A DNA stretch of 47,250 nucleotides from JAJTGZ01 sp964403525. GTDB lineage: Bacteria > Planctomycetota > Phycisphaerae > Phycisphaerales > UBA1924. Positions within the stretch are counted from its first letter, which is position 1. The number at the start of each line of letters is the position of its first letter. Both the position numbers and the translations under genes were made by a program. Location: NCBI GenBank assembly GCA_964403525.1, contig CAYOGE010000026.1, positions 1-47,250 of the forward strand. Reading direction: 5' to 3'. Shown here piece after piece: positions 7,063 through 14,955 of this stretch. The notes under the pieces were generated by a model. It searched no databases, had not been told where the DNA came from, and worked only from the letters and a program-made list of their open reading frames with translations.

Positions 7063-10000
7063 CTACGCCGCGCCGACGGCTTCAGCATCACGGTCGCTCA
7101 GGGCTGCTCCGTTGGCACCCGCGCGCGGCTTGACGGTTCCGTCACGCTTCCACGATCGCTCGCAGCGTGGCTCACCTCTGAGGTCGGTGACGGCTGTTTC
7201 ACCGGCCATCCGATCCGCCGATGCGCGGCTCGCACCGAGCAGGTCGGCAAGGTCGACGGTACTGAACCGCGCGAGTTCACCCGTTGGATCGGGCAATACG
7301 ACGCCCATGTCGAGCGGGTTGTCGACGCCGATCGCTTTCTTGCCAGACTCCATCGCCGCGAGTGCTTTCTCACGCGCGGCCATGACCGCGGGCCAGCCGG
7401 CATCGGCCTGCACGCCGATCGGCGCTGCGAAGTGCTCGAGGTGGATGCAGGTGGTGGTGTCGGTTTCGGGGACCTTGTGGAGCGAGCGGAAGGCCTCGTC
7501 GGCGGTGTGGGGGATGATCGGCGCGCTGAGGCGGCAGAGGGTGTCGGTGATGGTGTAGAGCGTGGCCTGACAGTCGCGGCGTCGGGCAGAATCGGGCCTG
7601 TCGCAATAGAGCCGGTCCTTGACCGCGGCGAGATAGACCGCGCTGAGGGTGGTGTTGCAGAAGTCAAAGAGGAGGCTCGCGGCTGTGCGGAAGTCGTAGT
7701 TGGAGTAGGCTGTGGTGACCGCTGAGCTCAGGGCGTCGAGCTGGGTGAGGGCCCAGGCGTCGAGGGAGGTTGGAGACACAGAGAACCCCACCCCCAGCCC
7801 CTCCCCTCCGGGGAGGGGAGGTTGGAAGTCGTAGAGGTTGCTGAGCATGAAGCGCAGGGTGTTGCGGACCTTGCGGTAGGCCTCGCCCGCGGCGTCGAAG
7901 TAGCTGTTATCGACCTTGACGTCGTTCTCATACGCGAGCGTGCTGACCCACCAGCGGAGGACGTCCGCGCCGTACTTCGTCATCAGATCTTCGACGGTGT
8001 CGCCCTTGCTCTTGCTGAGCTTCTTGCCGTCCTTGCCGACCATGAAGCCGTGGGTGAGGAGCGTCTTGAACGGGGGCTTGCCGGTTGCGCCGAGGGCGGT
8101 GAGGAGTGAGAGCTGGAACCAGCCGCGGTGCTGGTCGGAGCCCTCGAGGTAGAGGTCGACGGGTGTTTCGAAGCCGCGCTCGCGCATGGCGGAGTTCCAT
8201 GAGGAGCCGGACTCGAACCAGACGTCGAGGATGTCCGGGCCTTTGCGGAGGGAGGCGAGGGCCGAGGTGACAGGGCCGAGGGCCGAGGGGTAATCGGGGT
8301 CGGACTTGGCGTCGTAATACTTGAGGAGTTCAGCCGGAGTGGCGGTGAACCAGATGTCGGCGCCTTGCTCGCGGACGAGTTTGGAGACGGCCTTGACCGT
8401 CGCGGCGGTCATGAAAGCTCTGTCGTTGCCCTGCGCGTCCTTGTAGAGGAAGGCGGGGATGGGGAGGCCCCAGGCACGCTGGCGGCTGATGCACCAGTCG
8501 GGGCGGCTTTCGAGCATGCCGCGCATGCGGTTGCGGCCCCATTCGGGGACGAAGGCGACTGCGCCCTTTTCGCCGGTGCTGTTGAGGGCCATCTCGCGGA
8601 GCGATGAGCCGAAGGGCGAGGTAGCGTTCTGGAGGGACTGGTCAACGCCGACAAACCACTGCTCGGTGCAGCGGAAGATGACCGGCGTCTTGCTGCGCCA
8701 GTCGTGCGGGTAGCTGTGCATGAAGACGTGGTCGTGGAAGAGGTGGCCGCTGTTGCGGAGGTGCTCGACGATGGCTGGGTTCGCCTTCCAGATGTTCTGG
8801 GCGCGCAGCCACTCAGGGACCGTCGCGTCGTACTGGCCGTTGCCGAGCACTGGGCAATAGATCGGGAGGTTGTTCGCGAGGCCGGTCTGGTAGTCCTCGG
8901 TGCCGTGGCCGGGGGCGGTGTGGACGAGGCCGGTGCCGTCTTCGAGGGTGACGTAGGTGGCGGGAACGACCGTGAAGGCGCGATCCGTGGCAGGTTGGAA
9001 ACCTGCCCCACGCGGGGCACCCTGACCCTTGGCAGCGTCGACGAATGGGTGCTTGTACCTGAGGCCGACGAGCTTGTCGCCGCTTGTCTTCGCGAGGACG
9101 ACGACCTCCTCGGCCTTGGCGAGGGCGGTGACCTTGTCGACGAGGGCCGCGGCCATGACGGTGACGTTTCCATCGACCCAGACGAGGGCGTACTCGAAGG
9201 CGGGGTTGACGGCGATGGCGACGTTGGCGGGGAGCGTCCACGGCGTCGTCGTCCAGATCATGAACGTGGGGCGCTGATCGGGGCGGTCGCCCGGCTCGGG
9301 CTTGCCGTCGTTCACTTCGATCTCGTCGCCTGATTGCTGCGGCTTGGCAAGGCCGAAAGCGTCGTAGACGGCGTCGGTGTCGGCGGCTTCAAAGTCGACG
9401 TAGACGCTGATGTCCTGGCGGTCCTGGTATTCGAGCTCGGCCTCGGCGAGGGCGGTCTCGTTGGCGATGGACCAGTGGACGGGCTTGAGGGCGCGGAAGA
9501 CGAGGCCTCGCTCCATGAGCGTGGCAAGGACTTCGAGGGTTGCGCCCTCGAACGACTTGCTCATGGTGAGGTAGGGGTTGGGGTAGTCGGCGAGCGTGAG
9601 CAGGCGCGACATCTGACCCTTGTGGAGATCAACAAACTTGGCGGCATAAGCCTGGCAGGCCTTCCGCACAAACATCTTGCGCTCGGCCTCGGGGAGCGCC
9701 ATCACCTCGCCGAGCTTCTTGGCTTCGGCGAGCTCGGTCATCACCTTGTGCTCGATCGGCAGGCCGTGGCAGTCCCAACCCGGGATGTACGGGACGTCGA
9801 AGCCCATCATGCCGCGGCTGCGGACGACGAAGTCCTTGAGGCACTTGTTCATCAGGTGCCCAAGGTGGATGCTGCCGTTGGCGTATGGCGGGCCGTCGTG
9901 AAAGGTGAAGCGGCCGTTGGGCTGCGAACTCGCCCGCTCGCGGACCGATTCGTACAGGCCCTTGCCCCCCACTTTGCTCCAGCGGTCGAGCGAGGCGGGC

Positions 10001-10140
10001 TCGTTCTTGACAAGGTCCGCCTTCATGCTGAAGGCTGTCTGGGGAAGGTTCAGGGTGTCTTTGAAGGGGTTCCCCCCCGCCTTCTTCTCCTGCTTGGGGG
10101 CGGGAGCGGGGGAAGCGGGTTGGGCGGGCTGGTTCGACAT
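7063..10140 (-). CDS. ileS: Isoleucyl-tRNA synthetase with two palindromic-repeat insertions
   Basis: This 1025-residue class I synthetase charges tRNA-Ile in the cytoplasm. ATG 10140 is supported by AAGGA 6 bp upstream. The HIGH motif is HLGH at 92-95 (GSIHLGH) and the KMSKS motif is KLSKS at 707-711. The editing domain lies between them, with FMIWTTTPWTLPANVA and VHTAPGHGTEDY. A Pro/Ala/Lys-rich N-terminal tail precedes the core. Two short segments look foreign: GAPRGAGFQPATDR in the editing domain, encoded by a palindrome at 8989-9018, and PPLPGGEGLGVGF just after NLYDF, encoded by the 38-bp repeat at 7783-7820. Both keep the frame. The gene is convergent with the histidine kinase and divergent from the gene at 10411. 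Confidence 0.97.
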   Translation of the reverse strand: MSNQPAQPASPAPAPKQEKKAGGNPFKDTLNLPQTAFSMKADLVKNEPASLDRWSKVGGKGLYESVRERASSQPNGRFTFHDGPPYANGSIHLGHLMNKCLKDFVVRSRGMMGFDVPYIPGWDCHGLPIEHKVMTELAEAKKLGEVMALPEAERKMFVRKACQAYAAKFVDLHKGQMSRLLTLADYPNPYLTMSKSFEGATLEVLATLMERGLVFRALKPVHWSIANETALAEAELEYQDRQDISVYVDFEAADTDAVYDAFGLAKPQQSGDEIEVNDGKPEPGDRPDQRPTFMIWTTTPWTLPANVAIAVNPAFEYALVWVDGNVTVMAAALVDKVTALAKAEEVVVLAKTSGDKLVGLRYKHPFVDAAKGQGAPRGAGFQPATDRAFTVVPATYVTLEDGTGLVHTAPGHGTEDYQTGLANNLPIYCPVLGNGQYDATVPEWLRAQNIWKANPAIVEHLRNSGHLFHDHVFMHSYPHDWRSKTPVIFRCTEQWFVGVDQSLQNATSPFGSSLREMALNSTGEKGAVAFVPEWGRNRMRGMLESRPDWCISRQRAWGLPIPAFLYKDAQGNDRAFMTAATVKAVSKLVREQGADIWFTATPAELLKYYDAKSDPDYPSALGPVTSALASLRKGPDILDVWFESGSSWNSAMRERGFETPVDLYLEGSDQHRGWFQLSLLTALGATGKPPFKTLLTHGFMVGKDGKKLSKSKGDTVEDLMTKYGADVLRWWVSTLAYENDVKVDNSYFDAAGEAYRKVRNTLRFMLSNLYDFQPPLPGGEGLGVGFSVSPTSLDAWALTQLDALSSAVTTAYSNYDFRTAASLLFDFCNTTLSAVYLAAVKDRLYCDRPDSARRRDCQATLYTITDTLCRLSAPIIPHTADEAFRSLHKVPETDTTTCIHLEHFAAPIGVQADAGWPAVMAAREKALAAMESGKKAIGVDNPLDMGVVLPDPTGELARFSTVDLADLLGASRASADRMAGETAVTDLRGEPRCERSWKRDGTVKPRAGANGAALSDRDAEAVGAA
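7783..7820 (-). repeat. Solitary copy of the 38-bp DUF559-associated repeat, inside ileS
   Basis: Read on the coding (minus) strand, this matches both inverted repeats of the cassette in the HMG-CoA lyase gene except at one variable base. It contains the stem CTCCCCTCC/GGAGGGGAG with a 2-nt loop, followed by GGG, the variable dinucleotide and a run ending TGGGGTTC. It encodes GGEGLGVGF in frame with ileS at about residue 775-786. Confidence 0.9.
8989..9018 (-). repeat. Second palindromic repeat type, inside the ileS editing domain
   Basis: GGCAGGTT and AACCTGCC form an 8-bp stem around GGA (8989-9007). A partly overlapping second hairpin follows, GCCCC/GGGGC around ACGC (9005-9018). It encodes RGAGFQPAT in frame. 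From memory, strings such as AGFQPA recur in planctomycete proteins as traces of a dispersed repeat; only this one copy was seen in the window. Confidence 0.65.
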
Positions 10141-10410
10141 TGGGAGTCCTTGGGCGGCCAGTGGGCCGGGAGATTGCGGGCGGATGGTATGAATGGAAGG
10201 GCGGCAACGCATCGAGAGCGGCGAGAGCCCGCAGGGGGAAAAGCGTGCCGGATGTAAGGACCGGTCGAACGCCTCAAGCCCAGCGGGGCGAGGTAATTCG
10301 AGCCGGAATGATCGCGGAAGCGCCGTTCACGGGGGCATTATCGGCAGGTGGGCGAGGGAAGTCGAGGATGGGCGAAACCCGGGCGGGAGGGCCGCGTATC
10401 ACTCCCCGAC

Positions 10411-11907
10411 ATGAACCACACCCTTGCCGCGTTCACTTTGCTGACTGCGTCGTTGAGCTTGCCCGTGGCGGCGCCAGCGGGGGGCGGCGACTACGCCGTG
10501 GTGGTGTCGAAGCAGACCGATGCGGACCCGGCGTGGCACAAAGTGGTTGAGGCGCTGGTGGCGAAGCACGAGGGCAAGGTCGTGGTGTTCGAGGGAGACA
10601 TCACGGGGGCGACCGATGCGCTGTCGGCGCAGATGCCGCTCTACACGGCGATCGTGGCGAAGCCTGAGGAGCTTGGGCGCGGGTTTGTGGCAAAGACGCA
10701 TCGGATGATGCGGAGGCTGGATGCCGATCCGTACACCGACACGCTGTGGGGGATCGTCACGGGGTTGTCGGCGGACGACGCATTGAAGTTGGTGAGCGAC
10801 GACAAACCGCTGGTCATGAAGCGGGTCGTGAGCACGACAGGTGTAAACGGCGGGTTGTTTGAGCAGGGGTTCACGGTGTCGGACGGGTCGGAAGGTTCGT
10901 GGTGGTACAAGGGTGCGGATGGCAAGGATGCGAGCGGCGGCGTGGCCGACGATGCCGAGCGGAAGGGTGATCGTGCGGGTCTCTTTTCGCAGCGGCTTGG
11001 GGAGATCAAGCCGGATTTGATCGTGTCGAGCTCGCACGGGTTTGAGAACGGGATCGAGATGCCGTGGGGGCACGGGATGCTGATCGGTCGCGGCGGGGAA
11101 CTGGCGATCCTGCCGCAGAACCCGCCCCGCAGGGATGGCACTCCGGGGAAGGGACTGGGGAGGCCGGTAGTGGTTGCGGCATCGGAGAACCCCAAGGTGT
11201 TCCTGCCGGTGGGGAACTGCCTCGTGGGGCACATCGATGCGAAGCACTCGAAGGACTCGCTGCTGCTCGCGCTGCAGCGGTCGGGCGGGGTTCGGCAGAC
11301 CGTCGGCTACACGATCGAGACCTGGTACGGTCGCGGCGGCTGGGGAACGCTTGGACTGTTGCAGTCGCAGCCGGGTGAGATGACGGTGGCGGAGGCGTGG
11401 TTCTTCAACCAGCAGCAGATAGTGGAAGAACTGCGGGCGAAGTATCCGAAAGCGGCGGAGTTCGACTATGAATGGTCGGACAGCAGTTCCGTCGAATCGT
11501 TCATGCGAGCCGCACAGAAGGCGGGTATTCGCGGGAACGTGAAAGATGAAATGGGGCTCGCGTTTGACCGGGACGTGGTCGCCCTCTACGGAGACCCGGC
11601 GTATGACGCGCGGCTGGACCGGCAGAAGTGGAATGCACCCTTTGAGCGCGAGTTGAAGAAGTCGGGAGCGGTGTGGACGCTCAGTGTGAAAGGGAGCAGC
11701 CAGCAAGCGCTTGAGGCATTCCATGGCCCGGTATGCGTGCGGTTGCCGGTGCGCTGCGCCGAGCCCGTGGCGGTTGGCACGCTTCCGGAGGGGACGATCC
11801 TCGCGGACAACTTTCTGATCGTGCCCGATGCGGGGAAGGCAGCCGGCAAGGTGGGTAGCTTCGAAGTGCGGTTCACCGCGAAGAAGGACCGCGAAGCCGT
11901 GAGGTAG
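10411..11907 (+). CDS. Secreted protein, possible clan CD (gingipain/caspase-like) cysteine peptidase
   Basis: This 498-residue protein starts at ATG 10411 and opens with a signal peptide (MNHTLAAFTLLTASLSLPVA, cleavage near APAGG). No named family was recognised with certainty. The middle contains DLIVSSSHGFENG, with His209, followed about 60 residues later by VFLPVGNCLVGHID, with Cys270. A His-Gly and a Cys after a hydrophobic strand, in this order and at similar spacing, are the dyad pattern of clan CD peptidases such as gingipains (C25). The stretch GVRQTVGYTIETWYGRGGWG after the Cys is also compatible. Function is therefore a suggestion only. The gene is divergent from ileS and is followed by a sugar-type ABC ATPase with a separate promoter. 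Confidence 0.75.
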   Translation: MNHTLAAFTLLTASLSLPVAAPAGGGDYAVVVSKQTDADPAWHKVVEALVAKHEGKVVVFEGDITGATDALSAQMPLYTAIVAKPEELGRGFVAKTHRMMRRLDADPYTDTLWGIVTGLSADDALKLVSDDKPLVMKRVVSTTGVNGGLFEQGFTVSDGSEGSWWYKGADGKDASGGVADDAERKGDRAGLFSQRLGEIKPDLIVSSSHGFENGIEMPWGHGMLIGRGGELAILPQNPPRRDGTPGKGLGRPVVVAASENPKVFLPVGNCLVGHIDAKHSKDSLLLALQRSGGVRQTVGYTIETWYGRGGWGTLGLLQSQPGEMTVAEAWFFNQQQIVEELRAKYPKAAEFDYEWSDSSSVESFMRAAQKAGIRGNVKDEMGLAFDRDVVALYGDPAYDARLDRQKWNAPFERELKKSGAVWTLSVKGSSQQALEAFHGPVCVRLPVRCAEPVAVGTLPEGTILADNFLIVPDAGKAAGKVGSFEVRFTAKKDREAVR

Positions 11908-11990
11908 GAAGAATCTTTCGCAACTCGCCACTCGCGCCCGAGGATTGCCTGGTTCACCCACGGCGGCGTGCGACGCGGCACTCGAGCACT

Positions 11991-12006
11991 GTGTATTTGA
12001 TACACT
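11991..12006 (+). promoter_or_regulatory. -10 box and overlapping inverted repeat before the ABC ATPase
   Basis: TACACT (12001-12006) lies 6 nt before ATG 12013, so transcription would begin about at the start codon. It overlaps a perfect inverted repeat, GTGTAT-TTG-ATACAC (11991-12005), which would suit a repressor operator. No Shine-Dalgarno sequence is present. The regulator is unknown. Confidence 0.5.
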
Positions 12007-12012
12007 CAGCGC

Positions 12013-13563
12013 ATGACGGCAACGGACGGTGAATTCCTGGTGTGCCGCGGCATCAGCAAGCGGTTTGGCCCCACGCAGGCGCTCAGCGATGTGTCGGTGT
12101 CGTTCCGTGCTGGAGAGGTCCACGCGCTGATGGGCGAGAACGGGGCAGGCAAGAGCACGCTCGGCAAGGCGATCGCCGGGCTGCACAAGCCGGACACCGG
12201 GTCCATCGTGCTTGAAGGGCGCGAGCTGAAGCTGGGCGATGTGCACGACGCGTTCGACGCGGGCATCCGCATCGTGCACCAGGAATTGGCGCAGTGCCCG
12301 AACCTCTCCGTCGCGGAGAACCTCTGCCTCCACTGCCTGCCCACCAAGGCTGGCATGATCGACCGCAAAGCGATGAACGAGCGGGCCGCGAAGCTGCTGG
12401 CGAAACTCGCCCCGGAGATCGACGTTGCCGCCCCACTTGGTTCGCTCGCGCCTGGGCGGCGTCAGATTGTGCAGATCGCCTGCTCGCTCGACGACAGCGG
12501 CGGCGACCACAAGCCAAAGGTGATCATCTTTGACGAGCCCACCAGTTCGCTCTCGATGACCGAAGCCGACCGGCTGATGACCATCGTGCGAAGGCTCGCT
12601 TCGGAGGGGCTGCTGGCGATCTATGTCTCCCACAGGATGAACGAGATCTTCGCCTGCTGCGACCGGATCACCGTGCTGCGTGACGGGCATTTCGTCGCCA
12701 CCAGTGTGATCAAGGAAATCAAGGAGGCGGACCTGGTGAGCCAGATGATCGGGCGCACCCTCGACGCCTCACGCTCACACCGGCGCGAGGTGCCTGTGCC
12801 TGCAACCGTCCCTCCCGTGCTGGAGGTACGCGGACTCTCTTCTCCCGGGAAGCTCCGAGATGTGTCGCTCTCGGTGAGACCGGGCGAGGTGCTCGGGATC
12901 GGCGGCCTCGTGGGTGCCGGGAGATCGGAACTGCTCGACGCCCTGTTCGGGCTCGATCCTCACGCCAGCGGCACGGTAAAGATCGACGGCCGGGCCCTCG
13001 CGCTCGGCCCATCCGCAACGCCCGCAGCTGCCATCGCTGCCGCGGCCGGTTATGTGCCGGAGGACCGGCGACTGCAGGGGCTCTTCTTCCAACTCGGTGT
13101 CGACGAGAACATCGTCAGCCCCGTCATGCACGTGCTTGCGAAGCTCGGCATCCGAAGCCCGTCGAGAGAGCACGCCCTTGTCAGCGAGCGGATCAAGCGT
13201 CTACACGTCAAGACCGCCTCGCCCCGGTCCCTGCCGGGCGAACTCTCCGGAGGGAACCAGCAGAAGCTGCTCATCGCCCGCTGGCTGGACAAGAAGACAA
13301 AGGTGCTGCTGCTCGACGAACCGACGCGCGGCATCGACGTGGGGACCAAGGCTGAGATCTATCGGCTCGTGCGCCAGGCCGCGAACGAAGGGCTTGCAGT
13401 GGTGCTGGTGTCGAGCGAGATGCCGGAACTGCTTCTGATGAGTGACCGGATCGCGGTGCTGTGCGAGGGCGAGTTGACGGGCGAACTCACCGGCGAGGCC
13501 ATGACCCAGGAGAACATCCTGAGCCTGGCTACAAGCCGTCAGGGCGCACGGCGCGCGAGTTGA
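12013..13563 (+). CDS. Sugar-type ABC transporter ATP-binding protein (RbsA/MglA-like)
   Basis: This 516-residue protein has two fused nucleotide-binding domains, as in ribose/galactose importers, where it drives uptake at the inner face of the membrane. NBD1: Walker A GENGAGKST, a weak signature LAPGRRQIVQIA, Walker B VIIFDEPTSSL, and switch His in YVSHRM. NBD2: the degenerate Walker A GLVGAGRSE normal for this family, signature LSGGNQQKLLIARW, Walker B KVLLLDEPTRGID. NBD1 carries a short extra segment (DDSGGDHKPK) before Walker B. No permease adjoins it. A compatible permease and binding protein lie at 25334-27872, so the importer may be encoded at two sites. The 3' end overlaps the convergent membrane-protein gene by 35 bp. 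Confidence 0.94.
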   Translation: MTATDGEFLVCRGISKRFGPTQALSDVSVSFRAGEVHALMGENGAGKSTLGKAIAGLHKPDTGSIVLEGRELKLGDVHDAFDAGIRIVHQELAQCPNLSVAENLCLHCLPTKAGMIDRKAMNERAAKLLAKLAPEIDVAAPLGSLAPGRRQIVQIACSLDDSGGDHKPKVIIFDEPTSSLSMTEADRLMTIVRRLASEGLLAIYVSHRMNEIFACCDRITVLRDGHFVATSVIKEIKEADLVSQMIGRTLDASRSHRREVPVPATVPPVLEVRGLSSPGKLRDVSLSVRPGEVLGIGGLVGAGRSELLDALFGLDPHASGTVKIDGRALALGPSATPAAAIAAAAGYVPEDRRLQGLFFQLGVDENIVSPVMHVLAKLGIRSPSREHALVSERIKRLHVKTASPRSLPGELSGGNQQKLLIARWLDKKTKVLLLDEPTRGIDVGTKAEIYRLVRQAANEGLAVVLVSSEMPELLLMSDRIAVLCEGELTGELTGEAMTQENILSLATSRQGARRAS

Positions 13564-14845
13564 CCAATGGTGGAGCGGCCGGCGTTGCCCGCTGAAGCGT
13601 CGGGTCAAACCTGCGGCTGATGACTTTGCCGGCAACAACAACCAGCACACCCACCGCTACCCACCACGTTCGCCGCTCTACAAAGCCCGTCCAGTAGAAC
13701 CACACTGCGGCCAGCACCACCAGCGCCATGAGCAAGACCCGGCGTCTGTCAACAACTGCCCCGCCGTCCTTGACCGGCCACGACACGATCGCAACGTACG
13801 CGGGGAACACCAGCCCGTAAAAGGCCATGAACCCGCGGTAGACGACCTCGCCGCCAAAGAGCGGGTTTGCCCAGCCCGCTTCTCCGCCGTACTGCCGCAC
13901 CAGCGGCCCTGCTCCGGCGAGCACAACCCCAAGGCCAACAGCGAGCCCGAGCACTGCCAGTGCAAGGCGCTCTCGGTTGCCGCGGGCCTCGCAGCCGTGA
14001 AGCCAGACCGTGTAGACAAGCTGCGGCAGCGTGTGGGCGGCAAAGAGCGCAACCAGCAGTCGGCCAACCGCCTGCCCGCCGACTCCGCCCGTTGCTCCAA
14101 CGATCCAGACCAGCAGCGGGGCGGTCAAGAGCGTGCCGGCGATCATTGCGGCGAAGAAGAAACCGAAACCGAGCCCAAAGACCCGCACAGCGCCGGTGCC
14201 GGCCTCGATGCGCGCCCTGTGGAACGTGCGATCCAGGTAGGGACACAGGCCAAATCCGAGCAGGCAGACCATCGCCAGCGGCACAAGGTGGTGCCCGGGA
14301 AGCACGCCGGTCCACTCGACGACTTCAGGCAGCATCCCCGCGTCGCCTTCCCGCACCACGGTCGTCACGAGCGTCGCCACCGACACCACCCATACGGCAA
14401 GCCCGAACAGTGTGGCCGCCCGGAGTACACGTGGACCACCGCGGCTCAGCAGAGCCGCCGCTGCACACAGCACCCATCCTGCGTGCCAGATGCCGCCACC
14501 CATGACGCGCGCAACCCACGCCGCAAAGAAGACCTGAAAACCCACTGTGATTGCCGAAAACGCGAAGCATGCCCAGCGGTGCCGCTCAAGGAACGCGGTG
14601 CTCGATCGCGGTGAGCGCATCACCAATCCCATTGCCGAAGCACCGACGATGTTCGGGAGGGCAAAGACAACGAACCCCCAGACCCCAAAGTCCCGCCACA
14701 GAAGCGCAGGCAGAAACATACCGATACACCAGGTCCATGAAACGCCCAGGTAGACCGCCCAGAGTCCCCCACTTGCTGTGCTTCCCGGACCGCTGCCCCT
14801 GCCAGCGATCTGCAAACCGGCGCCAGTTCCGTCCGAATCGGTCAT
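13529..14845 (-). CDS. Polytopic membrane protein of unknown function
   Basis: This 438-residue protein is largely hydrophobic, with roughly 11-13 predicted membrane segments beginning at LWAVYLGVSWTWCIGMFLPA, and with Arg-rich loops. The N terminus (TDSDGTGAG) is a short polar tail and the C terminus a Pro/Ala-rich tail. No transporter family was recognised with confidence; the layout is permease-like. ATG 14845 is preferred over the in-frame GTG at 14863 because TACAGT lies 6 nt upstream, fitting the leaderless pattern seen at other genes here. Its 3' end overlaps the ABC ATPase gene on the opposite strand. Confidence 0.75.
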   Translation of the reverse strand: MTDSDGTGAGLQIAGRGSGPGSTASGGLWAVYLGVSWTWCIGMFLPALLWRDFGVWGFVVFALPNIVGASAMGLVMRSPRSSTAFLERHRWACFAFSAITVGFQVFFAAWVARVMGGGIWHAGWVLCAAAALLSRGGPRVLRAATLFGLAVWVVSVATLVTTVVREGDAGMLPEVVEWTGVLPGHHLVPLAMVCLLGFGLCPYLDRTFHRARIEAGTGAVRVFGLGFGFFFAAMIAGTLLTAPLLVWIVGATGGVGGQAVGRLLVALFAAHTLPQLVYTVWLHGCEARGNRERLALAVLGLAVGLGVVLAGAGPLVRQYGGEAGWANPLFGGEVVYRGFMAFYGLVFPAYVAIVSWPVKDGGAVVDRRRVLLMALVVLAAVWFYWTGFVERRTWWVAVGVLVVVAGKVISRRFDPTLQRATPAAPPLVNSRAVRPDGL

Positions 14846-14851
14846 GACGCG

Positions 14852-14857
14852 ACTGTA
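14852..14857 (-). promoter_or_regulatory. -10 box placed for a leaderless transcript
   Basis: On the minus strand TACAGT lies 6 nt before ATG 14845 and no ribosome-binding site is visible, so the mRNA would start at or next to the start codon. Confidence 0.45.
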
Positions 14858-14955
14858 TCGCACCGCTTATCGACTTCCCGCGTACCCGCCACCCTTAAGG
14901 TCAACAGGTGTACGATCCGGCTTCTGCACCACCTCCTGCATCAAGGGATTACCCT

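Noticed and set aside
11110..11160. Pro/Arg/Gly segment in the secreted protein (NPPRRDGTPGKG) as a possible third in-frame repeat
   Set aside because: The DNA has no clear palindrome and no second copy was seen in the window.
10399..12690. 763-codon open frame on the minus strand
   Set aside because: It lies opposite the secreted protein and ABC ATPase genes, has His/Arg-rich low-complexity composition and no motif; a shadow of GC-rich codon usage.
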